Of a stretch of 52,765 nucleotides of DNA, positions 8,110 through 16,537 are shown one piece after another. Below the pieces are notes generated by a model. It made no database searches. It was not told the origin of the DNA and was given only the letters and a program-made list of their open reading frames with translations. The stretch is from an uncultured Pelagibacteraceae bacterium (GTDB lineage Bacteria > Pseudomonadota > Alphaproteobacteria > Pelagibacterales > Pelagibacteraceae), in the NCBI GenBank assembly GCA_902624635.1, contig CACNYD010000001.1, forward strand, positions 1-52,765. The letters are read 5' to 3'. Position numbers and translations under genes: made by a program. The first letter of the stretch is position 1; every line of letters starts with the position of its first letter.

Positions 8110-8579
8110 TTTAAAGGTTGAAGAACTCTATTTATAAAATGGATTACACCATTTGAGGCTTCAATATCAGCTGTTACAACTTCAGCTTCATTTATATAAA
8201 CTATACCATTAACTTTTTTGATTGTTATTTCTTCGCCATTAATTGCCTTAAGTTTTATTTCACCATCTATTTCCGAAGAAGTTATTTTTTTTGAAAAGAC
8301 GTGTCTTCCTAGAATATTTACTAGCTTTTGTTTATTCTCTTCTCTTAATAGGCCATAATATGTTTGTGCACTAATTGCAGCAAATGCATCATCTAACGGT
8401 GCAAAAACTGTAAATGGTCCGTTACCTTCTAAATTTTTATCTAATCCTGACTTAGTAAGAGTTTCGTTCAATTTAGTAAATTTTCCAGTCTCATTAAGTT
8501 TATTAATTATATTAGCAGTTGTAATTGTTGGTATTAAAATCATTACCAATAGAGAGATTATTGAAAAAATTTTTTTCAT
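8106..8579 (-). CDS. Secreted fasciclin (FAS1) domain protein
   Basis: This is a 157-residue protein with a signal peptide (about 1-22) followed by a single FAS1 domain. The two conserved boxes are clear: H1 as GPFTVFAPLDDAFAAI (about 54-69) and H2 as the segment ending VVTADIEASNGVIHFINRVLQP. Single-domain bacterial FAS1 proteins are extracytoplasmic adhesion or surface proteins whose exact role is generally unknown. The 154 bp upstream of it (8580-8733), shared with the divergent gene at 8734, is very AT-rich and shows no hairpin or promoter I would defend. Confidence 0.87.
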   Translation of the reverse strand: MKKIFSIISLLVMILIPTITTANIINKLNETGKFTKLNETLTKSGLDKNLEGNGPFTVFAPLDDAFAAISAQTYYGLLREENKQKLVNILGRHVFSKKITSSEIDGEIKLKAINGEEITIKKVNGIVYINEAEVVTADIEASNGVIHFINRVLQPLN

Positions 8580-8733
8580 AGGAACTAATTATATAAAAAT
8601 TAATAATTTAAAAAGTTAATTTGGTGCGACAAATGTTAAATGAAAAACTATAAATTTTCAATATTTTACACTAGAAAATAGCATCTATTAATTTACACTA
8701 AATTAATTATTGGAAAATTCTAATTGTAAATAA

Positions 8734-9435
8734 ATGAGATTTATAAAAAATATTATTAAATTATCAGTTATTTTTACTTTAGTTTTGTCTTTTTCAAATA
8801 TTTCAAGTTCATCAGAAAAAAATTATTATAAAGATTTGATAACTGATTGGTCAAGAATATTTCCTGATAAAAATAGAAACGCTGCAGGTCCAAAATTCTT
8901 TAAATACATAATTGATAAAGATATTACTTACAAAGATTTTATTGAATACAACAAATTATATTGTGCTGTATCTGGGTCATTGATTGATCCTAACAGTGAA
9001 CCTGACTTTATATTTGTTAATGAGAAAGAAACTAAAAAAAAAATTTGTGGTAATTACTACAAATGTTGTATCCCATGTTCATGTGATATCATGAAATACT
9101 CGGAGGTCCAAAAAATAAAACATAAGTTTAGTGATGGCACAAAAGAGTTTTTTGTTTTTACGATTAAAAATCCCTGCAATAAAAAAGATTTTCCTAATAG
9201 AGTAAATAAAGATTATTTTTGCAACGGTGATAAGATTAATGATAAACAGGTTTACAGTATCAATGATCATATAGTTATAGGTTTATTGCATGATGGAAAA
9301 AATTGTGAAAAAGACGAAATTGATTTTGTTAAAAGTCACAAGGTTACTGGTAGATACTGTGAGTTAAGAAATAATACACCTTTAGAAAATTTAAATGCTG
9401 GTATGGGAGATATATTCATTAAATTAGCAAGATAA
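8734..9435 (+). CDS. Cys-rich secreted protein of unknown function
   Basis: I do not recognise this family with certainty. The 233-residue protein has a signal peptide or N-terminal anchor (about 1-27) and ten Cys in the mature part, including a dense KCCIPCSCD cluster near residues 110-118. Other Cys occur in LYCAVSG, KKICGN, NPCNKK, YFCNGD, KNCEKD and GRYCEL. The even number and export signal suggest disulfides or a metal site in the periplasm. It stands between the divergent fasciclin gene and the glutamine amidotransferase gene with 75 bp on its 3' side, so it may be a single-gene transcript. Confidence 0.62.
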   Translation: MRFIKNIIKLSVIFTLVLSFSNISSSSEKNYYKDLITDWSRIFPDKNRNAAGPKFFKYIIDKDITYKDFIEYNKLYCAVSGSLIDPNSEPDFIFVNEKETKKKICGNYYKCCIPCSCDIMKYSEVQKIKHKFSDGTKEFFVFTIKNPCNKKDFPNRVNKDYFCNGDKINDKQVYSINDHIVIGLLHDGKNCEKDEIDFVKSHKVTGRYCELRNNTPLENLNAGMGDIFIKLAR

Positions 9436-9510
9436 ATTTTAAAAATTTTTGTTTTTATTTAATCAGTAAATTATTGTTATAAAAATCTATCTCGGTTAAA
9501 ATATCTAATA

Positions 9511-10230
9511 TTGAACATAATAATTTTACAACACATTAAAATTGAAGATCCAGGTTTTATAAAGGATTTAATGTTAGATGATGGTTTAAACCTTACCACC
9601 ATTGAGTTAGATGAGGGTGAAAAAATTCCTGATGATTTAAAAAAATTTGATGGAATGTTTTGCATGGGTGGACCGATGGATACGTATATGGAAAAAGAGT
9701 ATCCTTGGTTAATTGAAGAAAAAAAGAAAATCAAAGAATTCGTAGTAGATTTAAAAAAACCTTATTTGGGTTTCTGTTTAGGCTGTCAATTGTTAGGTGA
9801 AGTAGTTGGTGGTAAAGTAGTTAAATCAAATCCAGCCGAGATTGGTATCATGGATATAAATTTTACTGAAAATAAAAAAGAAGATACTTTATTTTCAAAA
9901 TTTCCAGATAATATCAAAAGTTTACAATGGCATTCTTATGAGGTCCAAGGAATTGAAAAAAATCCTAATATTACTTTATTAGCATCATCACCTGTAACAA
10001 AGTATCAAATTTTTAAATATCAAAACCATGCTTATGGTATTCAATTCCACATAGAAATCAAAGATACAACAGTTAATGATTGGGGCTGTGTACCAGAATA
10101 TAAAAAGGCACTTGAGGATCAATTAGGTGATGGTGCATTAGAGAAATTTGATAAATCTGCTAAAAATAATATGGAAGATATGAATAATTATTCAAAAATT
10201 TTATATAACAATTTTAAAAAACTCTTGTGA
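9511..10230 (+). CDS. Class I glutamine amidotransferase-like protein
   Basis: This is a 239-residue cytosolic protein with a TTG start at 9511 immediately before NIIILQHI. It has the GATase1 fold of GMP-synthase-like proteins: FDGMFCMGGPMDTY (46-59), the nucleophile elbow PYLGFCLGCQLLGE with Cys89, and the catalytic His in GIQFHIEI near 190. The usual GICLGHQ motif reads GFCLGCQ here, so a second Cys replaces the common His. Stand-alone members may hydrolyse gamma-glutamyl compounds or similar amides; the substrate is unknown. Its TGA overlaps the GTG start of the ArfA-like gene. Confidence 0.8.
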   Translation: MNIIILQHIKIEDPGFIKDLMLDDGLNLTTIELDEGEKIPDDLKKFDGMFCMGGPMDTYMEKEYPWLIEEKKKIKEFVVDLKKPYLGFCLGCQLLGEVVGGKVVKSNPAEIGIMDINFTENKKEDTLFSKFPDNIKSLQWHSYEVQGIEKNPNITLLASSPVTKYQIFKYQNHAYGIQFHIEIKDTTVNDWGCVPEYKKALEDQLGDGALEKFDKSAKNNMEDMNNYSKILYNNFKKLL

Positions 10231-10364
10231 GTAAAAAAAGAAAAAAATTGAAGAAGAAAAATCCAATGGCAAAGTTATTACGTTCTCCAATGTTAAGAAA
10301 TAAAATAGTAAAAAATAAAAAAAAAATTTATAACAGAAAAAAATTTAAATTAGATAATGAATAA
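10227..10364 (+). CDS. arfA: ArfA-like alternative ribosome-rescue peptide
   Basis: A 45-codon frame starts with GTG at 10227, overlapping the amidotransferase stop, and ends with TAA at 10362-10364 inside the next gene. The peptide is very basic. Its core NPMAKLLRSPMLRNKIVKNKKK followed by a Tyr and RKK resembles ArfA, where a DPLFRQRV segment is followed by a Lys-rich tail. ArfA enters the empty mRNA channel of ribosomes stalled on non-stop mRNAs and recruits RF2. The assignment rests on this short motif, so I hold it as probable. I see no terminator or RNase III-type hairpin inside the frame like the one that truncates the E. coli message. Confidence 0.55.
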   Translation: MSKKRKKLKKKNPMAKLLRSPMLRNKIVKNKKKIYNRKKFKLDNE

Positions 10365-10578
10365 CAAAATTTTTGAGTGGGCAGGGGTTATTACAGCAAT
10401 ATTATATTCATTATTTGTAGCCATGAATATTGGTATAGAGTTTTTTGGTTTTTGTTTATTACTTATTTCTGCAATCTCAATTGGAATTTGGGCTTACAGG
10501 GGTGGTCATAGAGGAATATTATTTTTACAATTTTTTTATGCCACTGCAGCAATTATTGGGATGTTTAGGTGGTTCTAA
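10357..10578 (+). CDS. Small inner-membrane protein (73 aa)
   Basis: A 73-residue protein with ATG at 10357, overlapping the ArfA-like stop by 8 bp. Three hydrophobic stretches (about 8-24, 28-46 and 52-70) separated by a short YRGGHRG loop suggest two or three membrane helices. I do not recognise a family or function. Overlap with the preceding frame suggests translational coupling in an amidotransferase - ArfA-like - membrane protein unit. Its 3' end overlaps the convergent photolyase-like gene by 4 bp. Confidence 0.6.
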   Translation: MNNKIFEWAGVITAILYSLFVAMNIGIEFFGFCLLLISAISIGIWAYRGGHRGILFLQFFYATAAIIGMFRWF

Positions 10579-11714
10579 TTGAAAGTTGAGATTATTTTGG
10601 GAATATAATTTTTAAAATTAAAAAAACCTTTATTACAATATTGCCAAGAATATTGGTCAAGTTTTCTATACAAAAAGTCTAATCTTAAACTATTTGAATT
10701 TAAATAATCTAGATTTTCACCAACAGTTGGATATAAAGCAATAACATTATCATCTATATTTTTAATTTCACTTATATCCAATACTTCACAATCTATTGAA
10801 TTACTTTTTAATCTTTTCTTTTGGTCATCAATTAAGAGTGATTTAAATTTTAAAACTTTTTCACTTAGTTTTATTGATCTATTTTCATTTTTATTTGAAA
10901 TCATATAAATTTTTTTAAAATTGTTATTTTTAAAATCACTAGTTTCAAATGATAGATTATTTTCAAAAACTAAAAGATTTCTATCGTTTATGTTCTTATT
11001 ATTAAAATTTTTTTTTATAATTGAATAAGTTTTTTCTGAAATTTTAGGAGGAGCGTTTTCGTTTAATTTAATATTGTTAAATTTATTATTAGTGAATTTT
11101 TTAATATTCCACTCGCTCGCTAAATAATGTTTTCCTTGTGTTTGAACTCCAGCTACCCATCTCCATCCAAGAGTATTTGATGCAGCATCACCATCATAAA
11201 GATGTTTCATAAAAAATTCTGCCCCTAGTTGCCAAGGTAGTTCTAAAGTAAAAATCCAAATACTAGCAAACCACATTCTTGTATGGTTATGTAAATAGTT
11301 ATTTTCTTTAAGCTCAGTCACCCATTGATCAAAACATTCAATATTAGTTTTTCCATCAATTGCGTTTATGTAATTTTGATTATTATTAAAATCTTCTCGA
11401 ATTTTATTTAACTCTACGAGATAATCTGTCCAAACGTTTGGTCGTAATTCCAACCAACCTTTCCAATACGTTCGCCATAATACTTCTTGAATAAATTTTT
11501 CATTTTTAGAAAAAGAAAATTTGTTAAGTGATTTTTCAATTACCTCTTTTTCGTTAACTACCCCATGTGAGATGTACGGAGATAAACCAGAAATATTAGT
11601 TCTATTTTCTGGCCCAAAATCAAAATTTCTTAACTTAGAATATTCGAAAAGATTATTTTCTACAAAATTATTTAATCTGTTTAAGGCCGCAACCTTAGAG
11701 GCTTCAAATTTCAT
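10575..11714 (-). CDS. Photolyase-like FAD-binding protein with reversed domain order
   Basis: Residues 1 to about 215 of this 379-residue protein match the FAD-binding domain of photolyases/cryptochromes: NISGLSPYISHGVV (40-53), EVLWRTYWKGWLELRP (77-92), LHNHTRMWFASIW (141-153) and DGDAASNTLGWRWVAG (174-189). There is no N-terminal antenna domain. Instead, residues about 245-340 look like an alpha/beta region (strands around NLLVFEN, KKIYMIS, CEVLDI and VIALYP), which could be the antenna-type domain moved to the C-terminus. The last residues (FFNFKNYIPKII) are aromatic. It may repair DNA, sense light or do neither. The gene is followed on the same strand side by psiE upstream (6 bp gap). 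Confidence 0.78.
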   Translation of the reverse strand: MKFEASKVAALNRLNNFVENNLFEYSKLRNFDFGPENRTNISGLSPYISHGVVNEKEVIEKSLNKFSFSKNEKFIQEVLWRTYWKGWLELRPNVWTDYLVELNKIREDFNNNQNYINAIDGKTNIECFDQWVTELKENNYLHNHTRMWFASIWIFTLELPWQLGAEFFMKHLYDGDAASNTLGWRWVAGVQTQGKHYLASEWNIKKFTNNKFNNIKLNENAPPKISEKTYSIIKKNFNNKNINDRNLLVFENNLSFETSDFKNNNFKKIYMISNKNENRSIKLSEKVLKFKSLLIDDQKKRLKSNSIDCEVLDISEIKNIDDNVIALYPTVGENLDYLNSNSLRLDFLYRKLDQYSWQYCNKGFFNFKNYIPKIISTFN

Positions 11715-11720
11715 TTTTGA

Positions 11721-12101
11721 CTATTTTGATTTTTTTTTCTTTAGACCCAACTTGTCACTGTGTCTTAATCTTAAGATTACAATTGCTCCAGCAATAAGGA
11801 CTATAGCAACAGCCTCATAAACAAGCGCCGCAGGATCCATTTCTTTTCCTTGAAGAATAATAAATCGGGCTAGAGCTGTAATTGCGATCAATAGAGGCAA
11901 CGTAATACTTATAGATTGCTGATCCCAAAAAACTCTTACCATTGCTAACACTTCCAGGTATAGAAACATTAACAGTAGATCTGCTAGAGTTACTGATTGA
12001 TCTACAAACATTTTTTTTATCTCTATTCCAACAGCAATCACCGTGCTAACTAAAATAATGCACATTAGAATCAGTTGTAAATTTTTTGTTATATTTTGCA
12101 T
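11721..12101 (-). CDS. PsiE-family membrane protein
   Basis: This is a 126-residue integral membrane protein with four hydrophobic helices. The central LADLLLMFLYLEVLAMVRVFWD segment and the following ALARFIIL helix match the phosphate-starvation-inducible PsiE family. Function in the family is unresolved, although E. coli psiE responds to phosphate starvation and cAMP-CRP. Its ATG shares one base with the stop of the upstream membrane-protein gene (TAATG), so the two are probably co-translated. No Pho box was recognised upstream. Confidence 0.75.
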   Translation of the reverse strand: MQNITKNLQLILMCIILVSTVIAVGIEIKKMFVDQSVTLADLLLMFLYLEVLAMVRVFWDQQSISITLPLLIAITALARFIILQGKEMDPAALVYEAVAIVLIAGAIVILRLRHSDKLGLKKKKSK

Positions 12102-12559
12102 TACTTATCCTTACTGAATGGTAGCCATTTTTCAAATACTGATTTTGAAGAACCGTCATATGGAATTGAATATGAATACGGATTTGGACTTGTTAATACT
12201 TCAATTCCTTTTGAAAAAACAAATATAAATACGATCACAAAAACAAGAACCATTATTTTGAAAGGGTCAAAATTTTTTGTTTTAAAAACACTAGCTGAAT
12301 TTTCCTCAGCTCTGTGAAAATGTTTAAAAGTCATGTATACAGCAAATATCAAACCAATGTGAGCTAAAAAAAGTCCCGTCCAACCAAAAACAAAAGTTGT
12401 ATATGAAAAAACATATAAACTAAAAACTGTGGTCCAAATAAAGCTTAAGACTAGTAAGATTTGTAACCTAACGGTTTTAGGAAGAGAACGGAGATCATTT
12501 TTACTATCATCAAACAAAATGTTTGCCGTGTCTCTCATCCAATTTTTTAATGATTCCAT
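12101..12559 (-). CDS. Conserved-looking membrane protein, unknown function
   Basis: This is a 152-residue protein with three hydrophobic helices (about 31-53, 58-78 and 98-118) and soluble ends. I do not recognise a family. The N-terminal part is charged and may lie in the cytoplasm; the tail after the third helix (SPNPYSYSIPYDGSS) is polar and probably periplasmic. It overlaps the psiE-family gene by one base, which suggests a shared role in the membrane. A 63-bp AT-rich gap separates it from argG on the same strand. Confidence 0.6.
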   Translation of the reverse strand: MESLKNWMRDTANILFDDSKNDLRSLPKTVRLQILLVLSFIWTTVFSLYVFSYTTFVFGWTGLFLAHIGLIFAVYMTFKHFHRAEENSASVFKTKNFDPFKIMVLVFVIVFIFVFSKGIEVLTSPNPYSYSIPYDGSSKSVFEKWLPFSKDK

Positions 12560-12622
12560 GGTTCTAAGATATAGCTTAAAATAAATTTAACAAACTATAA
12601 ATTGTCCTAAAACTTATTAATA

Positions 12623-13804
12623 TTACAGTTTTTTCTTGTGATAATTAATAAATCTTTCAACATTAGATTTATTAAATGTTTTATTTTCTTCAAATGAAAC
12701 TTTTTTCATAGAGTATGCATTACTTTTTGTAATTCTTGATTGGATAGTAATGTTTCCTTTATAAAGTTTAAGTTTCACAGATCCATTTACTTTATTTCTT
12801 TTTTGGTCAATTATTTTTTGTAATTTAAATCTTTCTTTAGAGTACCAATAACCATTATAAATTAATTCAGCATATTTAGGCATGATCGAGTCTTTTTTGT
12901 GCATTGTATCCTTATCTAATGTTACTGACTCAATAGCTCTGTGAGCATGAATCAAAAGTGTTCCACCTGGCGTCTCATAAACTCCTCTTGATTTTATTCC
13001 AAGAAATCTATTTTCAACTAGGTCAACCCTTCCTATACCGTTTTTTCCAGCAATTAAATTCAATTTAGTTAGAATTTTCTCAGGATTTAATTTTTTTCCA
13101 TTAATTCCAATAGGATCACCATTTTTAAAATTGATTGAAATAAAAGTTGGTTTGCCTGGTGCTTTTTCAGGAGAGGTTGTTCTTTGGAAAATAAATTCTG
13201 GAGCTGAGTTTTTTGGATTCTCTAAAATTTTACCCTCAGTTGAAGTATGAAATAAATTATCATCGACTGAAAAAGGTGGTGCACCTTTTTTATCTTTAGG
13301 AATAGATATTCCATGTTTTTTTGCATAATTGATCAAATCACTTCTAGATTTTAATTTCCAAATTCTCCAAGGAGCAACAACTTTTATTTTAGGACCAAAA
13401 TAGTGATAACCAAGCTCAAATCTTACCTGATCATTTCCTTTTCCAGTTGCACCATGAGACACTGCGTATGCTTTAAATTTTTTTGCTACTCTTATTTGGT
13501 CTTTCGCAATTAATGGTCTCGCTATGGAAGTTCCTAATAAATAAACACCTTCATAAATTGCATTACCCCTCATCATTGGAAAGACATAATCTTTTACAAA
13601 AAGATTTTTTAAATCCTTAATTATTATCTTTTTAACACCAAATTTTTTGGCATTATTAATTATTTGTTTTCGATTAATCTCTTGACCTATATCTGCAGTG
13701 TAACAAATGACTTCTGCGTTATAATTTTCTTGAAGCCATTTTAGAATTATAGATGTATCTAACCCACCTGAATAAGCTAAAACAATTCTTTTTTTTGATT
13801 TCAT
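12623..13804 (-). CDS. argG: Argininosuccinate synthase
   Basis: The enzyme joins citrulline and aspartate with ATP to give argininosuccinate, the seventh step of arginine synthesis, in the cytosol. The 393-residue protein opens with the N-type ATP pyrophosphatase motif AYSGGLDTSI (10-19). It contains the GTSIARPLIAK segment and HGATGKGNDQVRFE, the citrulline/aspartate-binding family signature. Length matches the usual 395-410. No argH is adjacent, so the pathway is dispersed. It lies 3 bp downstream of the IalB-family gene on the same strand and may be expressed with it. Confidence 0.96.
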   Translation of the reverse strand: MKSKKRIVLAYSGGLDTSIILKWLQENYNAEVICYTADIGQEINRKQIINNAKKFGVKKIIIKDLKNLFVKDYVFPMMRGNAIYEGVYLLGTSIARPLIAKDQIRVAKKFKAYAVSHGATGKGNDQVRFELGYHYFGPKIKVVAPWRIWKLKSRSDLINYAKKHGISIPKDKKGAPPFSVDDNLFHTSTEGKILENPKNSAPEFIFQRTTSPEKAPGKPTFISINFKNGDPIGINGKKLNPEKILTKLNLIAGKNGIGRVDLVENRFLGIKSRGVYETPGGTLLIHAHRAIESVTLDKDTMHKKDSIMPKYAELIYNGYWYSKERFKLQKIIDQKRNKVNGSVKLKLYKGNITIQSRITKSNAYSMKKVSFEENKTFNKSNVERFINYHKKKL

Positions 13805-13807
13805 TAA

Positions 13808-14314
13808 TTAACTGCAAGCTTTTTTTGCAGAATTATAAGCTTTTGTGAATCCTAATAATGAATAATGATCAATGGTTTGTGATCCTTTTTCATTGTAGCC
13901 GGTAACCATAATTCTTGATCCTTTTTTCATTACTTTAACCATTATTTTTTCTTTTTTATTACTTGTCATCCAAGCAAATCCCTGTTGTTTAATATCAAAT
14001 TTAAACTTGTTATTTCCAGAGGTTGCCAAGACAGTATTATTCTTGTTAAACTCATATCCAGCCGTTGCACTTATCTCATTAGAAATTTTTTCATTCGGTC
14101 TGAAAGTAACAAATAATCTAGCATCTCTTTTATTTGTTTTCGGTGCTTGTAAAACTGGAATAGATTGAGCAAAACAAACTTTTCCAGAACTTTCTTGGAT
14201 TACTAACGTTTCCCAATCTTTAAATTTACCAACCTTTTTAATATCTGCTAAACTAACCGTAATTGGAATGATTAATAATAAAAACGTAAAGATAATTTTC
14301 TTAATCATGGACAT
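13808..14314 (-). CDS. Invasion-associated locus B (IalB) family periplasmic protein
   Basis: This is a 168-residue protein with a signal peptide (about 1-23) and the IalB fold features: FKDWETLVI near the mature N-terminus, CFAQSIP, LFVTFRP, the FAWMTSNKKE segment and a C-terminal TKAYNSAKKAC. Two Cys (about 47 and 167) could form a disulfide. IalB proteins are common in free-living alphaproteobacteria and their role is unknown; the name comes from Bartonella. The 5' end overlaps the 3' end of the aldo/keto reductase gene by 10 bp. Confidence 0.8.
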   Translation of the reverse strand: MSMIKKIIFTFLLLIIPITVSLADIKKVGKFKDWETLVIQESSGKVCFAQSIPVLQAPKTNKRDARLFVTFRPNEKISNEISATAGYEFNKNNTVLATSGNNKFKFDIKQQGFAWMTSNKKEKIMVKVMKKGSRIMVTGYNEKGSQTIDHYSLLGFTKAYNSAKKACS

Positions 14315-15345
14315 GGATTAGGGTATTTTTTTTGAATTTTATTAATGTCATTTATTATATCATTGTTTAAATTTACATTTACACTTTCTATATTTGTTTT
14401 CAACTGTTCCATTGTCGTTGCTCCTATAATAACACTCGTTGTGAAATGTTGAATTTCACAGAATTTTAAGGACATTTGAGTGAAATCTAAATTATATTTT
14501 TTTGAAATCTTGTAGTATTCATCAATAGCTTTTTGGCCATTTTCATTTTTATATCTATTAAAATTTTTAAATAATTGCATTCTCGATTTTACTGGTAATT
14601 TATTATTTCTATATTTTCCTGTTAAATATCCAAATGCTAATGGAGAGTATGCTAACAAGCCACTTTGTTCTCTAACAGAAATTTCCGCTAAACCAACTTC
14701 ATACGTTCTATTAAGTAAATTATAAGGATTTTGGACAGACATCATTTTTGGTAGGCCTTTCATTTTTGAAAGTTCAAGGAATTTAGATAGACCCCAAGCA
14801 GTTTCATTCGACAAACCCACATATCTAATTTTACCCTGGTCAATAAATTTTTTTAAACTTTCTAAAATTTCTTCAAAAGGTGTCCAATTTTTATCGTGTT
14901 CATCATGTTCATAACCATAATCACCAAAAAAATTTGTACTTCTTTCAGGCCAATGAAGTTGATATAAATCAATATAGTCTGTTTTTAATCTCTTTAAACT
15001 TTTATCTAAAGCTTCTGCGATCTTTTTTTTTCCAAAGCTATTTCCACCTCCCCTTATATATTTGTTAGATGTATTTCCACATACTTTTGTAGCAAGAACA
15101 ATGTCATTTCTCTTTTTTGTTTTCTGAAACCAATTACCAATTATTCTCTCAGTTTCACCATAGGTTTCTTCTCTCATTGGAATTGAATATATTTCAGCTG
15201 TATCCCAAAAATTTACTCCTTGGCTCAAAGCAAAGTCCATTTGTTCAAAACCTTCTTTCTCTGAATTTTGTTCACCCCAGGTCATTGTACCGAGACAAAT
15301 TGTACTTACATTTAGATCAGTATTTCCTAATTTTTTGTAATTCAT
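14305..15345 (-). CDS. Aldo/keto reductase (Tas-like)
   Basis: This is a 346-residue NADPH-dependent (beta/alpha)8 oxidoreductase. Catalytic-tetrad residues are visible: Asp and Tyr in FWDTAEIYS (about 51-59), Lys in VLATKVCG (near 86) and His in LYQLHWPERS (near 130). The opening KLGNTDLNVSTICLGTMTWGEQN is that of the Tas subgroup. The physiological carbonyl substrate is unknown. It is the first gene of a probable aldo/keto reductase - IalB - argG minus-strand unit and is divergent from the Bax-inhibitor gene, with 78 AT-rich bp between them. Confidence 0.9.
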   Translation of the reverse strand: MNYKKLGNTDLNVSTICLGTMTWGEQNSEKEGFEQMDFALSQGVNFWDTAEIYSIPMREETYGETERIIGNWFQKTKKRNDIVLATKVCGNTSNKYIRGGGNSFGKKKIAEALDKSLKRLKTDYIDLYQLHWPERSTNFFGDYGYEHDEHDKNWTPFEEILESLKKFIDQGKIRYVGLSNETAWGLSKFLELSKMKGLPKMMSVQNPYNLLNRTYEVGLAEISVREQSGLLAYSPLAFGYLTGKYRNNKLPVKSRMQLFKNFNRYKNENGQKAIDEYYKISKKYNLDFTQMSLKFCEIQHFTTSVIIGATTMEQLKTNIESVNVNLNNDIINDINKIQKKYPNPCP

Positions 15346-15423
15346 CAGTATTTCACAATTAAAGTCATTTATTGTTTTTTTTGATATCTTGAATAATTAG
15401 CAAAAGATTATATATGTTACAGC

Positions 15424-16194
15424 ATGGAATTTAATAAAAAAGGTATTTTAGGAAGAGCAAAAGCTGCCCAACAATCTGCAGCGATAACAGATGAAGGCTT
15501 AAGAGCCTACATGCTCAAAGTTTACAATTATATGGCATCAGGAATATTATTAACTGGTGTATTTTCAATTTTATTTTTCAATCTTTCTGGTGGTTACAAT
15601 ATTCAATTCAGTTCAGCAGGAATTTCAGGTCTATCCTCAATTGGTTACGCAATTTATGCTTCGCCGTTAAAATGGGTAGTAATGTTAGCGCCATTAGGAA
15701 TTGTTTTTTACATGAGTTTCGGAATAAACAAAATGAGTGCAGCTAAAGCTCAAACTGTATTTTGGGTTTTTGCAGCTTTAATGGGGATTTCTTTATCTTC
15801 AATTTTTTTAATGTATACAGGTGGAAGTATAGCCAGGGTATTTTTTATTACTTCAGGTACTTTTGGTGCAATGAGTATCTATGGATACACAACAAAAAGA
15901 GATTTAACTAAATTAGGTTCATTTTTAATGATGGGTTTAATCGGGATTATCATAGCTTCACTGGTAAATCTTTTTCTTAAATCACCACAAATGTATTACA
16001 TAATTTCTATTTTAGGAGTTTTAATTTTTGTAGGACTTACAGCTTACGACACTCAAAAAATTAAGAACATGTATGCTGCAAGCGACACAGGTGAGTTGAT
16101 GGGTAAAAAAGCTGTGATGGGCGCGTTGACGCTTTATTTAGACTTTATTAATTTGTTTATTATGTTGCTAAGACTTTTTGGTCAAAGAAGATAA
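15424..16194 (+). CDS. Bax inhibitor-1/YccA family membrane protein
   Basis: This is a 256-residue protein with a charged N-terminal segment and seven hydrophobic helices, the size and shape of bacterial BI-1 (YccA/YbhL, TMBIM) proteins. The family's C-terminal pair of acidic residues can be seen in LTAYDTQKIK and LYLDFINLFIMLLRLFG. Bacterial homologues conduct calcium or protons or modulate FtsH. Its stop lies one base from the stop of the convergent DUF2794 gene, leaving no room for a separate terminator. Confidence 0.9.
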   Translation: MEFNKKGILGRAKAAQQSAAITDEGLRAYMLKVYNYMASGILLTGVFSILFFNLSGGYNIQFSSAGISGLSSIGYAIYASPLKWVVMLAPLGIVFYMSFGINKMSAAKAQTVFWVFAALMGISLSSIFLMYTGGSIARVFFITSGTFGAMSIYGYTTKRDLTKLGSFLMMGLIGIIIASLVNLFLKSPQMYYIISILGVLIFVGLTAYDTQKIKNMYAASDTGELMGKKAVMGALTLYLDFINLFIMLLRLFGQRR

Positions 16195-16195
16195 T

Positions 16196-16537
16196 CTAAA
16201 GTTTTTTCCAATTAATATTTTTTAACAAACTATTCAACTCAGAAGAGTTTCTGAATATTTTTCCATTAGCATCAGTAATTAAGTATTTAAGATTTTTATT
16301 TTTTGGCTTAAAATTTTTGCAAATCTTATATAAAGCATTTTCTGTAGTATTTTTAAAAACACTAAAACCGACTTGTTTACTTGATATATTAAGCCCGTAA
16401 TCTTTCCATGATCCCTCGGAGACCATTTTTGCATACAGGTCTAAAATAATCTTTAATTCATCTTTCTCAAAAAAATGTTTCTCTTCAATATTTTTTTTAT
16501 TAACATTATCGATTATTAGACGTAAATTATTATTCAT
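16196..16537 (-). CDS. DUF2794 protein
   Basis: This is a 113-residue soluble protein matching DUF2794, a family largely restricted to alphaproteobacteria. The landmarks are FEKDELKIILDLYAKMVSEGSWKDYGL (family form FdRrELnaILNlYGrmVAaGeWRDYa), VGFSVFKNTTENALYKICK, and a C-terminal DANGKIFRNSSELNSLL. Function is unknown. It starts inside the last codons of the ispZ gene (8-bp overlap), so the two are likely co-translated. Confidence 0.82.
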   Translation of the reverse strand: MNNNLRLIIDNVNKKNIEEKHFFEKDELKIILDLYAKMVSEGSWKDYGLNISSKQVGFSVFKNTTENALYKICKNFKPKNKNLKYLITDANGKIFRNSSELNSLLKNINWKKL

